From contig VZTJ01004489.1 of the NCBI GenBank assembly GCA_013397795.1, positions 932,659-996,658 on the forward strand: a stretch of DNA of 64,000 bases. The letters are read 5' to 3'. Position numbers and translations under genes: made by a program. The stretch's first letter is position 1. Every line of letters begins with the position of its first letter. Source of the stretch: Orthonyx spaldingii. Its lineage: Eukaryota > Chordata > Aves > Passeriformes > Orthonychidae. The notes beneath the pieces were generated by a model, which was not told the origin of the DNA, searched no databases, and saw only the letters and a list, made by a program, of their open reading frames with translations. Positions 52,281 through 64,000 of this stretch are shown here, one piece after another.

Positions 52281-54307
52281 AACATGTGATTAAAGAATAT
52301 ACAGCATGCAGGACAGTCATAGTCATGCAAAGAAGAGCAGCAACAAAGCTAAGCACACGCCTACTGAATACTGGGCATTTTGGAAAAAATTGAAATATAT
52401 CTCTATAAAGCAAATCAACTCATAATAATAGAGTTGTTATCATTTGAGATTTGTATTCGTGACAAAAACTCAGTGCTACAAAGCACGTGTGTGTCTGTAG
52501 AGCCCAGTATGATCAATAATGAACACAAAACCAAGGAACATGTCATCTGCTAACACACCATCCATAATGAATCGCTAAGTAATTAAAAAAGCAAACTCCC
52601 ATGAAACATGAAGTAGCTTCATACACTCTAACGGGGCATGTGTGCACACACTGTAGGATATTTTAATCAGAGACTTAAAGCTAATATGAAATTGAGTGTG
52701 AATAGAAGATCAGTTTTGTGGATTTTTGATACTGTATCACACGTGTAAGACAGCGCTCCCACAAAATATTCAAAAAAATATCTAAAATTCATGAAGTTAA
52801 TTTAACTCTTCTGATTGTTAATGTGCAGTTACATAGACATAGAACACCTTCATAACACTGGGGGATAGAAACTGTGCTTCTCAAGACAAATTTGGGAAAA
52901 GTCCCTTAAGTTTTCTTTCGTTCTTTCTTTCATACTCTATTCTTCAACATGTTCTCACAGAAGCATTCCCAAAAGAGCTTTTTATTTTTTTGTGAAAAGA
53001 GTGCTTACAGAAAAACCATTCAGCTGATGACACTGATTAAGAAGCACAGAAAACTGAAAAAATTGTAAGAATACAATTCTATTCTCCAAGAGGCATTAAA
53101 TCCCGCAGAATTTTATAGCTGCAAATTAAGGCAAAATATATCCATTCCTGTCACATATCTTGACTTGTCAACAAGAGTAGAGAAAACTACACTGGAAAAT
53201 ACTTATGGAATATTTGTCCCAAATGTCTTGTGCAGTTTCCTCTAAGCATGACAAATTCAGGTGTATTCACACACATCCATATCATTAATTTTGCAGCTGT
53301 TGGAGTGAGCACACAAAAATTAGAAGGATTTTAAGTTTTCACTTTTCCTCCTTTTCAGATTTCACCAGAAGATAAGAAGTAAATTCCTTATAAACTTGTA
53401 GCTCATGGAAGTGCAACAAATAAAACCAAATTAAGGAACTTTGTGGTTTGTTATTCAGAAGACAAGTGGAAAAGGATAAGAAATTCCTTTTTCACTCTCA
53501 CATACCTAAGGTACCTAAGAGAAAGTCCGAATCAATACTTTAATGAAATTGTAAAAAAAAAATTATATAACTCCTCAAACTTTTTTTATCCATTGTTACA
53601 TGGGAGTATTAATACTGTTTTTACATTAACCAACTTTTAAAAATTTAAGTAGCAAGGAGGATAATGTGAATAAACAAGATTTGACTATTAGGTTTTTCCT
53701 CATAGAAGAAACAATTTTCTTTTTTTCTTTAACTTGTCCTTCAAGACATTCTATTTTTAAACTAAAACTTTGTGACTTTATTAGAAGATGAAACTTCAAA
53801 ATTTATCTAGAATTACATTACTATTTACTAATTCCAGGAGAAGTCTAGTATAGCAATACAACACCACTTTAATCAACATAGTCATCATGTATTTGGAATT
53901 ACTGTTGAGCAAAATTTATTTAGTCCAATTTTAGTAAGTTCTGAAATAAATCCTGCACAGCACAGGATAATAATGATGCTGCGATCCTATAGCAATCTGA
54001 TATTGCTAAAGCATTGCTTTATTCTGCAAGTAATCTGTCACGAAGCCTGGTTAAATGAAAATTGGCAGAACAAATACCTCATTGTTATTACCTGATTTTT
54101 TTTCTCATTTTAATAATCTTCAAGACAGGTAAGGTAATAGAAGGAACATAGAAAAGGTTACAAAGAAATGGGAAGAATCTAAGAAACAAACTCTGTCCCC
54201 AGTCTAGGATATTGTTTCAGATAGAAAACGTGAACAACACTTTTGGTTAGCATCTGAAATAATGGCAGTTTTGACTTCTTGGATTTATCAGGCCTCACTG
54301 GTCAAAA
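52281..54307. other. gene-free AT-rich segment
   Basis: No gene is seen. A (TTTC)n-like tract lies at 52911-52931. Open frames are all under 70 codons. Confidence 0.7.
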
Positions 54308-54574
54308 TCAATGACTGTTCACTTTATTCATACATAGCAGGGTGCCAAAACAGAGATATATTTTAACTGTAGACAAATTCAGCAGATGTAGCTTGGGATA
54401 AGGGCAGGGCTGGAGTAGTCTATCATTATGACCACAAGTGTTCTGGCCAAAAAAGCTATTGTCTGGTTTGTCACATTCATGAAATGAAGCTCTTCGGGAA
54501 CAAGGAACTATAAGAATTTCATAATCACAGAATACAAATTCTTGACTTGGCTGTAGCACCAGCACCTCCACATT
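54308..54574 (-). other. candidate terminal exon, minus strand, unidentified
   Basis: On the minus strand a strong acceptor (TTTGCCCTTGCTTCCAG, ending at 54575) opens into a frame of about 88 codons to TGA at 54308-54310. The codons look coding-like: acidic and aliphatic near the start (VEVLVLQPSQEF), with several cysteines and prolines later. AATAAA occurs on the same strand near 54325-54330, just before the stop, which is an odd position for a genuine signal. I recognise no domain. A second open ATG frame lies upstream on the same strand at 54909-54694. The two frames are not in register, so they would need splicing or a frameshift to join. Confidence 0.18.
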
Positions 54575-54693
54575 TACTGGAAGCAAGGGCAAACCTAAGG
54601 TATTGAACCACTAAGCTTCAAAAACATGGTGCTTCATACAAAACCAAAAAAATAAAATTGTTCTTGTCTACCTCAACTCAAAACTGAGCAGAA

Positions 54694-54909
54694 CTAATTT
54701 CCTTTTCTAACCACAAACTCTTTAATCATTTGACCAGCTGCACTGTTCTCACAGAAAGAACACATGGAATAAGGACTAGCATTTATTGATGCAAAATGAT
54801 CATAAAAATCTGTTAATACATCTTGATGGTTATTATATCCCCTAAAGTTAATTTGCCCTAAATTTACAACAGTTTGTTTGAAAGCTCTTTTTACAAGCTT
54901 CTCTCGCAT
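54694..54909 (-). other. short open frame, minus strand, unidentified
   Basis: An ATG at 54909 opens 71 codons to TAG at 54694-54696. The start is basic (MREKLVKRAFKQTVV), followed by an aromatic and polar stretch. A possible acceptor (CTTCTGGACCAG) lies six bases before the ATG. No family is recognised. Its interest comes from having a second coding-like frame 100 bases downstream on the same strand. Confidence 0.15.
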
Positions 54910-55029
54910 GAAGCTGGTCCAGAAGCCACAGAGGGCTAATCCAGGTTATAGAAGAGAAACCTATCAAAAATCTGAACTAACGTTGTCAAGGAGAAGAAAT
55001 CAAATCCAGGAGTGATTATTTATAAATTG

Positions 55030-55320
55030 CCATGTCATGTCAAGAGTTGCTGCCTGCTGCCAGCAGCATCCCTCTGGCAGCCAGGCCACGGGCTGGCATG
55101 GGACAGGGATGCAGTCCAGCTGCCAGACCCTGCAGCTGCAGCAGGGATGGAGTGGTCAAAGGAGAAGGGATCGCTGCCTCAAGGCTCAGGGAGAGCAGGT
55201 GGGCACATGGATCAGGGCAGGTGATTGAGCCAGGCAGTGCTCAGTGTCCACAGGCACAAGGGCTGTGCCGCACGGGTGCGAGGCATGTTCCAGCCACGTG
55301 CTGATCATGCGCCAGTCAGT
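55030..55320. other. GC-rich island
   Basis: By hand count, 55081-55320 is about 63% GC, flanked on both sides by AT-rich DNA (TTTATAAATTG before, CTATATAAATTTTG after). It holds several CpG, rare elsewhere in the window, and repeated CTGC/CAGC words including CTGCAGCTGCAGCAGGGATG near 55130. Three overlapping plus-strand frames of 63-90 codons pass through it, as expected where GC-rich DNA lacks stop codons. It is too small for a usual CpG-island promoter. It could be an inserted GC-rich repeat or a small regulatory island. I cannot name a family. Confidence 0.6.
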
Positions 55321-58300
55321 TCTTCCTTCTCCTATATAAATTTTGACTGAGATAGGTATTTTTCATTTATATTTTCTAGGGCAATGTATTTGTAATACAT
55401 CTTAACCATTCTATCTGAAAATCTTTATAAATGCCCATAGGAAAAGAAATCTAAAGACAGGTTGTGTTGCATTTTCAGAAGGCATGGGGAGACAAGATCA
55501 CAGAGAAGTCCACAGCAGTGTTTCAAATGTAGGAGTTTCGAAAAGTTCATTAAAAAAGTAACAACCTATCTGAGCTGGTGCACCAAATAAAATTAAAAGG
55601 GAGGAACATTTAGTGGATGTTGTAAGTTTCAAAAGAAAAATTTCACAAAGCTTCCAAAAAGAGAATGACAAATAAAACCCCCAAAAAACACCACCGCCAC
55701 TTATGTTCAGCCCAGCAACAAAAACAAAAATGCACAAAAGCATAGAGAGAGCAAGTCTTAAGTTGTGGCTCTGCTATAGCATCTTTCAAATTGTGGAACT
55801 TTCTGCAGAGACACAATTCCCTACAGACATGCAATGTAAGTGGAGAAAATCTGTGCTGACCTGGAGTGTTTGCACTGTGCAGGCAAGACACAGCCAATAC
55901 TGAGACTCTGCCCTTGCCTAGCAGAGCACACACAACTCCAACTCTGCCTTAGCGTGCAGAAAAACAGACAGGAGCACTCTCCCAAAACCTACACTACCAA
56001 CAAGCAAATGCCACCAAACATTATGAGAAGCTAGGAAAGAAAGTAAAGTTGGTTGGTTTCAGAAAAAAACAAACTAGTACATCTATACACTCACACAGTA
56101 AAATGGCCTGTATCATATAATAGGAAGAAATTACATCTGAATCTAGTTTTATTGACTTTTTTTCAATGAAATATTTGCATATTCAATCCCATTCCCACAG
56201 TTCTTGAAGATAAACAGCGCCTGACATCATTGTGGAGTTCTATTTTCAGAAAACTTTATTTATTTCTAAGTGGTTTAATGTGCATCTGTTTACATAAATA
56301 TTTAGATATGTGAAAGCACATCCTCCTCAAGCTGCTCTGATAAACAAAAGTCAGCTGTTATTCCTTCTCCACTCCTGACTCCACTTGGAGCTGTGCCTGT
56401 TCCCTAGCTCTGGTTTATAATGCAGCCATTGTGCTTAGAACCAGGAGTTTATAAACACATGTTTGAAAAATGTAGTCTGGCTTTCCAGCAATATATTTGA
56501 ATGGCCCTTTCATCATTAAGTTGCTCCACAGTTGGTGTGTCTCAGTGCACTAAAAGTTTACATTTCCCCACAAGGTCTCACGTGAGATATGTATTGACAG
56601 TATTATCAATGCTGGGAGGTGACAGGAAGAGTGAGCATTAGAGATGAAGAAAACATTTTTATCATTTTATGTCTAAGGGTTCTCTCTACACACTACTTCC
56701 ACCAATAATAGAAGCAGAGTTTATGGAATATGGGATGAAATACCTAAATCCACCAGTGGCTCATCTGTTTGACCTACAAACCTCTTGTTATTCCTGCTTA
56801 ACATGCAAGAAAACTTAGTACAGGAAGATGAGAAACAGAGGAAGGGTGAAAGTTCCTGCAATCTGAAGACCAAACTAGGAGTCAGAAGTTCTGAACTAAG
56901 CTTCCACATTTGCCACACAGGTCTCATGTGAGTCTGGAAAAGTCTTAGATCCTGGGCCAGTAACATACTTTGCACATCCCACTGACTTCAGTCCCTGGCA
57001 AGACCTGAATCATATGTGACATCCTGAATGTACTGAAATTTTTCCTGTTACTCTAGGCACTGAATGAAGCTTTCCTTTACCTCAGAAAAGACCATCGAGG
57101 TGTTCTTACTTTCAAATATATGTATATATACACACCACGTGCACACATATGTGTATTCTTTAAAAGGATTAAGCTTTGTTTACCACCCAGAATTACACTG
57201 GACACTTTGTTCATTGTAGATCAGTACCTGTCCAAAAAAATGTACTAATTCTACACAAATTCCCTGAAGTCACTGCTGCATCCATATGTAACTTTTTTTT
57301 GTCAAAATATCCTAGTTACATTTTTGTATATGCCAAACTTCTGGGGTTCAGCAGTTTACAACATTTTGCAGTCCAAGAAGTTAATTATAGATAATAAGAT
57401 TCTAGAAAACACTTCTCATACACTAATTTATTTAAAATTAAGACCACTATGAAACTTTTGCATTAAAAAAAAGACACCTGAAAATGAGTACAGGCTATAA
57501 ATACTGTTCATGCTTTTGAAAAATGAATTCCAAATTCCTCTGGAAAAGTGACATGAATATGTATATCTAGCTTAATCTTTTCCAAAAATCTCATTTTTAG
57601 ATCACACTCATTTACTACCAGAAAAAATTGTCAAAACCAGTAATCAGTGACCTAGGCAAGTTTCTCAGTCAGCAATGGATGAGTCTCATTACTGGTTTAG
57701 AGTCCATCTCCCATTTGTCCCTGCATAACAACTATTGATTTGGGGCATGAGAACTGGATCTCTTTCAGCTGAAATTAAACTAAATATGCACTCCAGCCAC
57801 AGGTGTACGCAGCCTATGGAACCAGATGAGAGCTAGGCTTAAGTAAATCATCTCAAAATGCCCACACTGTATCCTCTATTTTGTTCTGTAGTTCAGTCTC
57901 TACCAGCCCTCAATATTTCTCAATGATGACAAACTCTCAATGAGACTTTGAGGGTTTGCTCCAAAGAAAATGAATACAGAGCTAAGTTTATCACCTGGTT
58001 ATTTTTCCTTTTGTTTGCAACAGTTACATATACAATTAAATCAGAACCATTACTGTGGAGAGAGGAAACATTTTCCAGCTCTTCCTTTACCTTCTCAACA
58101 AACTGATTTTTTCAATTTGCAGTCCTTCAAACCTTTCACTTTCATGCTCCCAAAAAACCACCACTAACAATACATCCAGGCTAATAACATTTTTTAAAAG
58201 AGTTAGAAGACAAGGCAGATGTCTTTTTTTTTTTTAATACAAGTTTGGGTTTACATAACAATACTTTCTATTTGTTCCCAGCAAATCCAAAATCTGTGTA

Positions 58301-61300
58301 ACAGATACAAGTTATGCAAATGATTATTCAGCTTTCATTTTTTCAATCAAGTATGACAACTCAGCATAAATGCATTAGATTAGAAGAACTTAAACCAAAC
58401 TGAAGATACTCAACTTCATCAGTTCAAAAATGTGTGTTCTTTCTATAAAAAAAACCAAACAAACCCAAAGCCAAAACTCGACGAACAAAAACATTCACAC
58501 AAACCAAAACCTAACAAGCAGTATCTTCCTGCTACTTAAAAAATAATATTAGAAGCAACCAAAATGTGCATATGGAAGCCTTTAAACATAAGTTTTACAG
58601 TGAAAGCTAAATCCTGTGACTAGTTCCGTCTGGTTTCTGACACTCCAGCAGAACATGGAGGCAGCTGCTAGACCAACAATGTTATCTCTCTTTAAGAAGT
58701 ATCTTTGAGTAGTAAAAAGTCATTAAAATATTTGCCTCACAGTTTCTTATACAGAGCATGCTGCTGGGGAAAAAGAAAATGTATGATAAGGAGGCCTTTA
58801 TTTTTCTTCCTCCAACACTTGCTGAGTGTTCAGCCTGACAAGGAAGAATTCACTAAATGTCCTACATTGAGCAGCATCAAAATATTTCAGGATGGAGCCC
58901 TATTTTGTTACAGGAAAAGTGAAAATAAAAGGAAGATAGATTAAAACGATAATCATGCAAGAAGTTTCCACATATGTCATCATACAGCCTTGAAAATTAT
59001 GCCAGTGTGGTCATTCAAAAATGACTGGCTTTAAGCAGGGGTTAATTTGTACCATCTTCCAGATGTTGTGAAGTCACAATATGCCACATATCCCCAGAAT
59101 GCTGTGGTACCAAGCACCAATATCAGCAGGTATTAGCAACAAGTCGCAATAAAGACTGCTGTCTGAAAGGCCAGAAAGCAGGAAACCTGACAAATTGGAA
59201 ATAACAGACAGAACTGAAACCGTTTCATCTCTCTCCACTCTTCACCTCTAGGTCATCTGTATCATTACAGAGAAAAAGAAGAAGAAGGAAAGCCACAATG
59301 TAGGACAAGAATGTACATTATGAGAACCAGCCTAAACTGGGAAATTTCAGTTACTGTCTGAGGCCTGGGTCAGTTTTACCACTTCTTCGAAAAGCAATTA
59401 ATTTCAAGTCAAACTCCATATTTCTACCCCAAAGCATATACAGTCATCCTGATAGCTGAAAGTTTGTTATTTGTTAACTACAACAACTGCAGTATTATTT
59501 TAAGTGAGTATTTTATTTCAAAACATGTATATATGCACATGTTGATATTTTACATTTTTAACAATAAATGTTTCGGGCAGTAGATAATATCATTTGCCAA
59601 TCAGAAACTTTCCATCTCCCCGCTTTCCCTCAGTTTTCAGAATCAACATCAAGAGAGATGTGCAACTTATAAAAGAAAGAAATCTCAATCAGCCCTTGAA
59701 GGGACCACTGAGAGTCTTCCAATGAGTTCCAGATGTTTGGCCACTAATGCACAAATGCTTGCACCATGGAAAAATCTTTCCAGGTGTTTGCAGTTTCATA
59801 CATTGTTGCACAACAGGGATCGTAAAGCTATTTCCATGAAGGAAAGCCATCCTTAATTAAAGGCACCCAGGCTAACCACAACCATGGCAGAAACAAAGAA
59901 CCATGCAAGTATACCACCACAGCTGCATTTTTGGTCAGAGCATGCTGGATGAGAACCTTGCTGGCCCAGATGCACTGAAGCTCATGCACAGTCCTGTAGA
60001 GCCAGGCAGCACCATTTGTATCTACAGATAAGGAGCCTGGAACAAGTCAGCCTATCCAAAGACAGCCTAGTCCAACTTGCTCGTAAGCTGAGCTTTAATT
60101 TCTAACACAGAGGCAATATTGACTACAGAGGCAAATGTTAATTTGATATATAACGTATTCCACACTTCTGATTTGGTAACCTGAACCATGACTTATACCA
60201 TATTTACAATCTAAATGACAGCTTCTGGAAGCTTCCTAAGCTGACAGATCCAAAATTAAAGGATATTTAGATGTTTATATAAATAACATGAGATTCCACT
60301 TTAGTCAGTCCCAGAGTTTGAATCAGCCTTCCCAATATTTTGACTTATTTTGCCAGCTTCCAAATGCCATCTCCCAAATGCAATGGACACTACTTACGGT
60401 GTTCAGTTCCTTCAGGTTAAAGCCATAAGCTTGAATATTAATATTCTGAAAATTATTTTGTTTTGCCCAAAACATTGAAATGCATGAACACTTAAAAAGT
60501 GAATAAGATTATGGTTAAGTTTAGGAGTTTTTCTAAAAATACATACAAGAAGAACAAAAAAAAAAACCAAAAAACCCAACACACAGAGATTTAGTTTAAC
60601 TACTAAGGAAATATTTTGTTTTTAATAGATATATTCTTTGTGGCTTAAAAAAACAAATTGAAAATTATGGGTCAGAAGCACACACACCTAGAAAAAAGGA
60701 ACCCAGGGAAAAGACTTGAAATTCTGACATCTGCAGTAGTCTCTTATGTAAAATGGAAGTATTTACAGCCACCTAAAATGTTTCAGTTGCCTTCTTTTTG
60801 GTTTGAACATTCCAAGTGTGCTTTTTTCTGTATTACTAAGTTATGAATCTTACAAAAATCAGAAGCAGGTTTTTGCATTTATACTACAAAGGCCTAAATG
60901 CAGCACCAACAACCAACCAGCAAGCCGAAAACCCTTGAAGCTGCATATAGGATAAACTACATAAAATAATTTAAATAACATACCATTCAGCCTAGGCCAA
61001 TAAGTGATCATTCCATGTTGCAATGTACATTCAGTATTTACAAAGCTTGACTGCAGCTGTCTCTACAAATTTATGTTGAATTCTGAATCTGAGTTCCTCA
61101 GCACCAGTACATATCATTGTTCACTAGGTTTTACATATGTACTTGACCAAGAATCACCTTGCCTTCTTTCAAATGTCATTTCTGCTTAGACTCACTAACA
61201 GGATTTAAGCATTTGGGGTTTCTACAGTTAACTTGTAAATCCCCTCTCCAAACTTGTAAGTCAGATTTTGGTTGTTGGCTTGTTCATTTTCCTTTGTTTT

Positions 61301-62915
61301 TTTTTCACTTTAGCACTATACATATGTTTGATAACAGAACAAAACATAGTACACAATGGTGAAATTACAAAACAGAACAAAACTGTGTGATTTGATCCTG
61401 GTTAGAATACTGGAAGATAGCTATGGACAGTTCTGAGGGCAAACAGGAACATCAATGGAATGGAATTGTGTCAAGAGGATGTGATTGTTTCTACTGCAAT
61501 ACATTTGAAAAGTTTCAAAGGCAGTTCCTAATCCACTTCATGATTATCTCCTAAAAGATGTGATCTCACATAAACTGCAAGTCATTTGCAGTCTCTGAAC
61601 AACTATTTTAATTACATGAGCTATGAAGTACAGTAAGGGTAATTTAGAATGAAAGTATTCTTGAATAATACATCATTCAAGCATGTTTAACTCAAAATAA
61701 GAAAGTATGGAGAGAAAACAAAGCATCAAAGATCTGAGGCATAATTGGTTTTCCTTACTCTGTATATTTCTTAGCTGACTCATGACAAATTAATATAATT
61801 TAATGGCACTTTTATTTTAAGACCCTTTGAATCTCTTTGACTCCTGCATAAACACAATCAACAATGAATCTCTCTATTTTCAAAAAGGCAACAGTATCAG
61901 ATTTCTATATTGATCAGTATAGACCTAAAACAACAGACTCATTCTTCAACGTTTAAAGAGCTATTAAAATCCTAATCACATGCGAATGATACATATTTCT
62001 AAAGACCATTCAAAGTCACTACCTAAACCACTTTGGTTCCTTTGAAATAAATTATAAAAGGTAGATAAATTTTTGCCCTATTGTGCTTAGAGAGTATTGT
62101 GCCATAGAGAGTATGAACAAGATATGTGAAAAAATTATCAACATCTAGGAATAAGAGCAAGATCACTAATTCAACTCTTGAATTATTCTACCCACTAAAG
62201 TCCAGAAACTTCAGTCAACATCTAAAATGCCTCCTGTAGCACCAACCAGTTTCAGTTCAGACACATTACTTCTCCATCCCTGGCCAAGAAATTTCATCTT
62301 TATAAATGTGCAAGTTTTCAGAAGGCAATCAGTAATTTCAAGTGCATCAGTTTTTACTTGCCTTGTCTGAGACACCTCAGAAAAAACCCTTGATTTTTAC
62401 AAGGTGCTGAGCATCTGTACAGTAAAACTGAACCTTCGTGTAATACTAGGCATTTCAAAGTTCAGATAAGTTAAATAATTTTTAAAATTTGTGGTAAATT
62501 TTTCTCAGCAAACATATACATAACCATTTAAGAGAAAAGCAAAATTTCAGAAAAAAGCTCCTGAGTGTCTTTGGATTTAGGTATCTATTTTTACTCTGTA
62601 TTTGGTTGCAGTTCCACTAGATATATTTTTTATGGTTTTTTTCAGATAATTTTGCAACCATAATCTCTTTCTTGTTCTTGTTTACTGTGGAGTAACATAA
62701 CCAAATGTTGGTTTAATAAGGAATAAATCAGACTTGACAATCAAAATTAACGGGGTGGTTCCTCCAAAACTCTCCCTCCAAATGTGATGCTTCTGTCAAC
62801 ATCTGTTGACTCTCAGGATCTTTTAAATAAGACCCTTTGGGAATGCTAGGAGCTGTGGCTGTAATGTTAAGATGAGCTGAATCTGGAACAGGATTGATCA
62901 ATCTCATTAACTTCT
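55321..62915. other. gene-free AT-rich segment
   Basis: No gene is named. It contains TA-rich DNA at about 57117-57135, a T12 run at 58224-58235, A/C-rich low-complexity DNA at about 58446-58520, and A-rich sequence with CC and CCC interruptions at about 60556-60580. Open frames are at most 96 codons, with no family resemblance. Confidence 0.65.
58446..58520. repeat. A/C-rich low-complexity tract
   Basis: The plus strand is nearly all A and C (AAACC, CAAAC and CAAAA words). Confidence 0.8.
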
Positions 62916-62924
62916 GTGAGAAGC

Positions 62925-63290
62925 ATGTCTAATTGTTTTAATTATCCATGTTCTTATGCTCCAAATACATTAAAGCAAATACCCGGTATTTCCCACTCAT
63001 TTCCCCCCACCATATCAGCAATCCCAATACTGTGGGATAAACCCTCAGGTCATATCCCGTACTTTTATGGGGTTCTAAAGCATTTTGCCTTGTTTGGTAT
63101 TGCATATTTGACATGGTATTACTTATCCCGAGTGACACAGAGCATACAAGGACGTGCATCAGCCATATGTTGGAGGTGGGCTGACCCAGTACGTCCAAAG
63201 AACAGATCGGAACCAAACAGCAAGTCTCTGATTCACTGCAAGTGTTCAAGAACATTCCAGACTTCTCATTGATACAGTACAGTATCAATC
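62925..63290. other. candidate conserved or exonic segment, open on both strands
   Basis: An ATG at 62925 opens 115 codons on the plus strand to a stop at 63270-63272. The minus strand is open for 116 codons across 63288-62938. The segment is less AT-rich than its flanks and keeps at least six CpG (near 62983, 63058, 63128, 63152, 63191 and 63207), whereas CpG is scarce around it. The plus frame has an aromatic, hydrophobic middle (HFALFGIAYLTWYYLSRV) that could be a membrane helix by composition. I recognise no family, and no convincing splice sites frame it. It could be a conserved non-coding element, an old repeat or an exon. Confidence 0.25.
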
Positions 63291-64000
63291 AATTCAAACT
63301 GCCAGCATTTTTAAAGGTAATATTTTCACAAAAAAGGAGCACCAAAACCTTAGGAAAACATAAATTTTCTTCACAAGTACTGACCATAGAAGAAAATAAA
63401 ATGAGTCTGCCTCCTGAAGTAATCTCAAAAATTAATGAATTTTCAACAAACAAGATGTGTATTAATTAGTAGTTTCAGGTATTTATTGATATTTTTTTCC
63501 CCACATTGTGCAAATAGGTAAATCACAGGCTGTGATTTCTAATCTGACCAAACAACCACTATTTTTTTCTGGGGGAAGAGGTGCAGAAAACATGAATTCT
63601 CCAATCTATTAATTCAGACCAATAACTGTGTTGTAACTGGGTGATATTTTATATGAAATCAACTAAAAATTAGATGGATTTATTTCTCATGAAGTTATGG
63701 TCACTTTTTCAGCCCAAAATTGCATCAGTAAAAATAGTATTTGATACTTAATCCCTGTTAAATCCAAGGAAAATTGAATTCCATTCAAAAATCTACAGTG
63801 AACTTTAATTAAACTATCATTTATCTTGTTAATTATAATTTGTGACAAATGACAGCTATTAAAAGACATAGGAAGGAAGAAGCAAATTATTCTAAAGGAT
63901 GCATTTCATAATGTATGCTGAGCAACCTTCTCTGACAATCTTGCATGAAAAATTTTTGTCTCTGATCTCTTTTTTTTCCACCATTGCATCATTTTTATTA
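63291..64000. other. gene-free AT-rich end of window
   Basis: No gene or known repeat is seen. The open frames at 63242-63469 and 63687-63869 look like chance. Confidence 0.65.

Noticed and set aside
60010..60060. CTACAGATAAGGAGCCTGGA resembling the MIR core
   Set aside because: The match is short and does not extend in order to the neighbouring MIR blocks.
1..64000. tRNA, rRNA, CRISPR array, bacterial operon or phage features
   Set aside because: No GGTTCRAAYCC-type tRNA arm with a fitting cloverleaf, no rRNA-like sequence and no regularly spaced repeats. The context is vertebrate.

Overview
The window reads as a piece of a bird genome from a gene-poor, AT-rich region, either a large intron or an intergenic desert. 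The evidence is the repeat content. There is a clear 3' end of an avian CR1 LINE on the minus strand near 6.7-7.3 kb, a short CR1-type tail near 52.2 kb, and a solo LTR of a family common in birds at 49.79-50.27 kb on the minus strand. An old MIR-type SINE relic lies near 48.3 kb. CpG is visibly scarce, A/T runs are frequent, and a 31-base run of N sits inside a poly-A tract at 11.4 kb, which is typical of a draft vertebrate assembly. I see nothing bacterial, plasmid, phage or CRISPR-like.

Layout: 1-6.7 kb is unique AT-rich DNA. The CR1 copy follows at 6.72-7.29 kb. From 7.3 to 45.6 kb the DNA is mostly unique, broken by simple repeats, the assembly gap and a few short exon-like open frames (best near 20.2 and 28.1 kb). 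An A-rich tract containing a 65-base duplication lies at 45.59-45.75 kb. A segment rich in homeodomain-type sites (46.86-47.29 kb), the MIR relic (48.26-48.42 kb) and the solo LTR come next. At 51.78-52.28 kb a GC-richer block of unknown origin ends in a CR1-like tail. Two neighbouring minus-strand open frames lie at 54.3-54.9 kb, a GC-rich island of about 63% GC at 55.03-55.32 kb, and a CpG-retaining segment open on both strands at 62.9-63.3 kb.

No protein-coding gene, rRNA or tRNA can be named with confidence. The longest open frames (145, 118, 116 and 109 codons, several starting at non-ATG codons) are within what chance gives in 64 kb. A few shorter ones have a codon pattern, splice acceptor or polyadenylation signal that makes them worth testing as exons of an unidentified host gene or non-coding RNA; all are given low confidence. 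I did not find a convincing new biological system. The most testable leads are the candidate exons, the GC island, the possible composite retroelement at 51.8-52.3 kb and the putative regulatory element at 46.9-47.3 kb.
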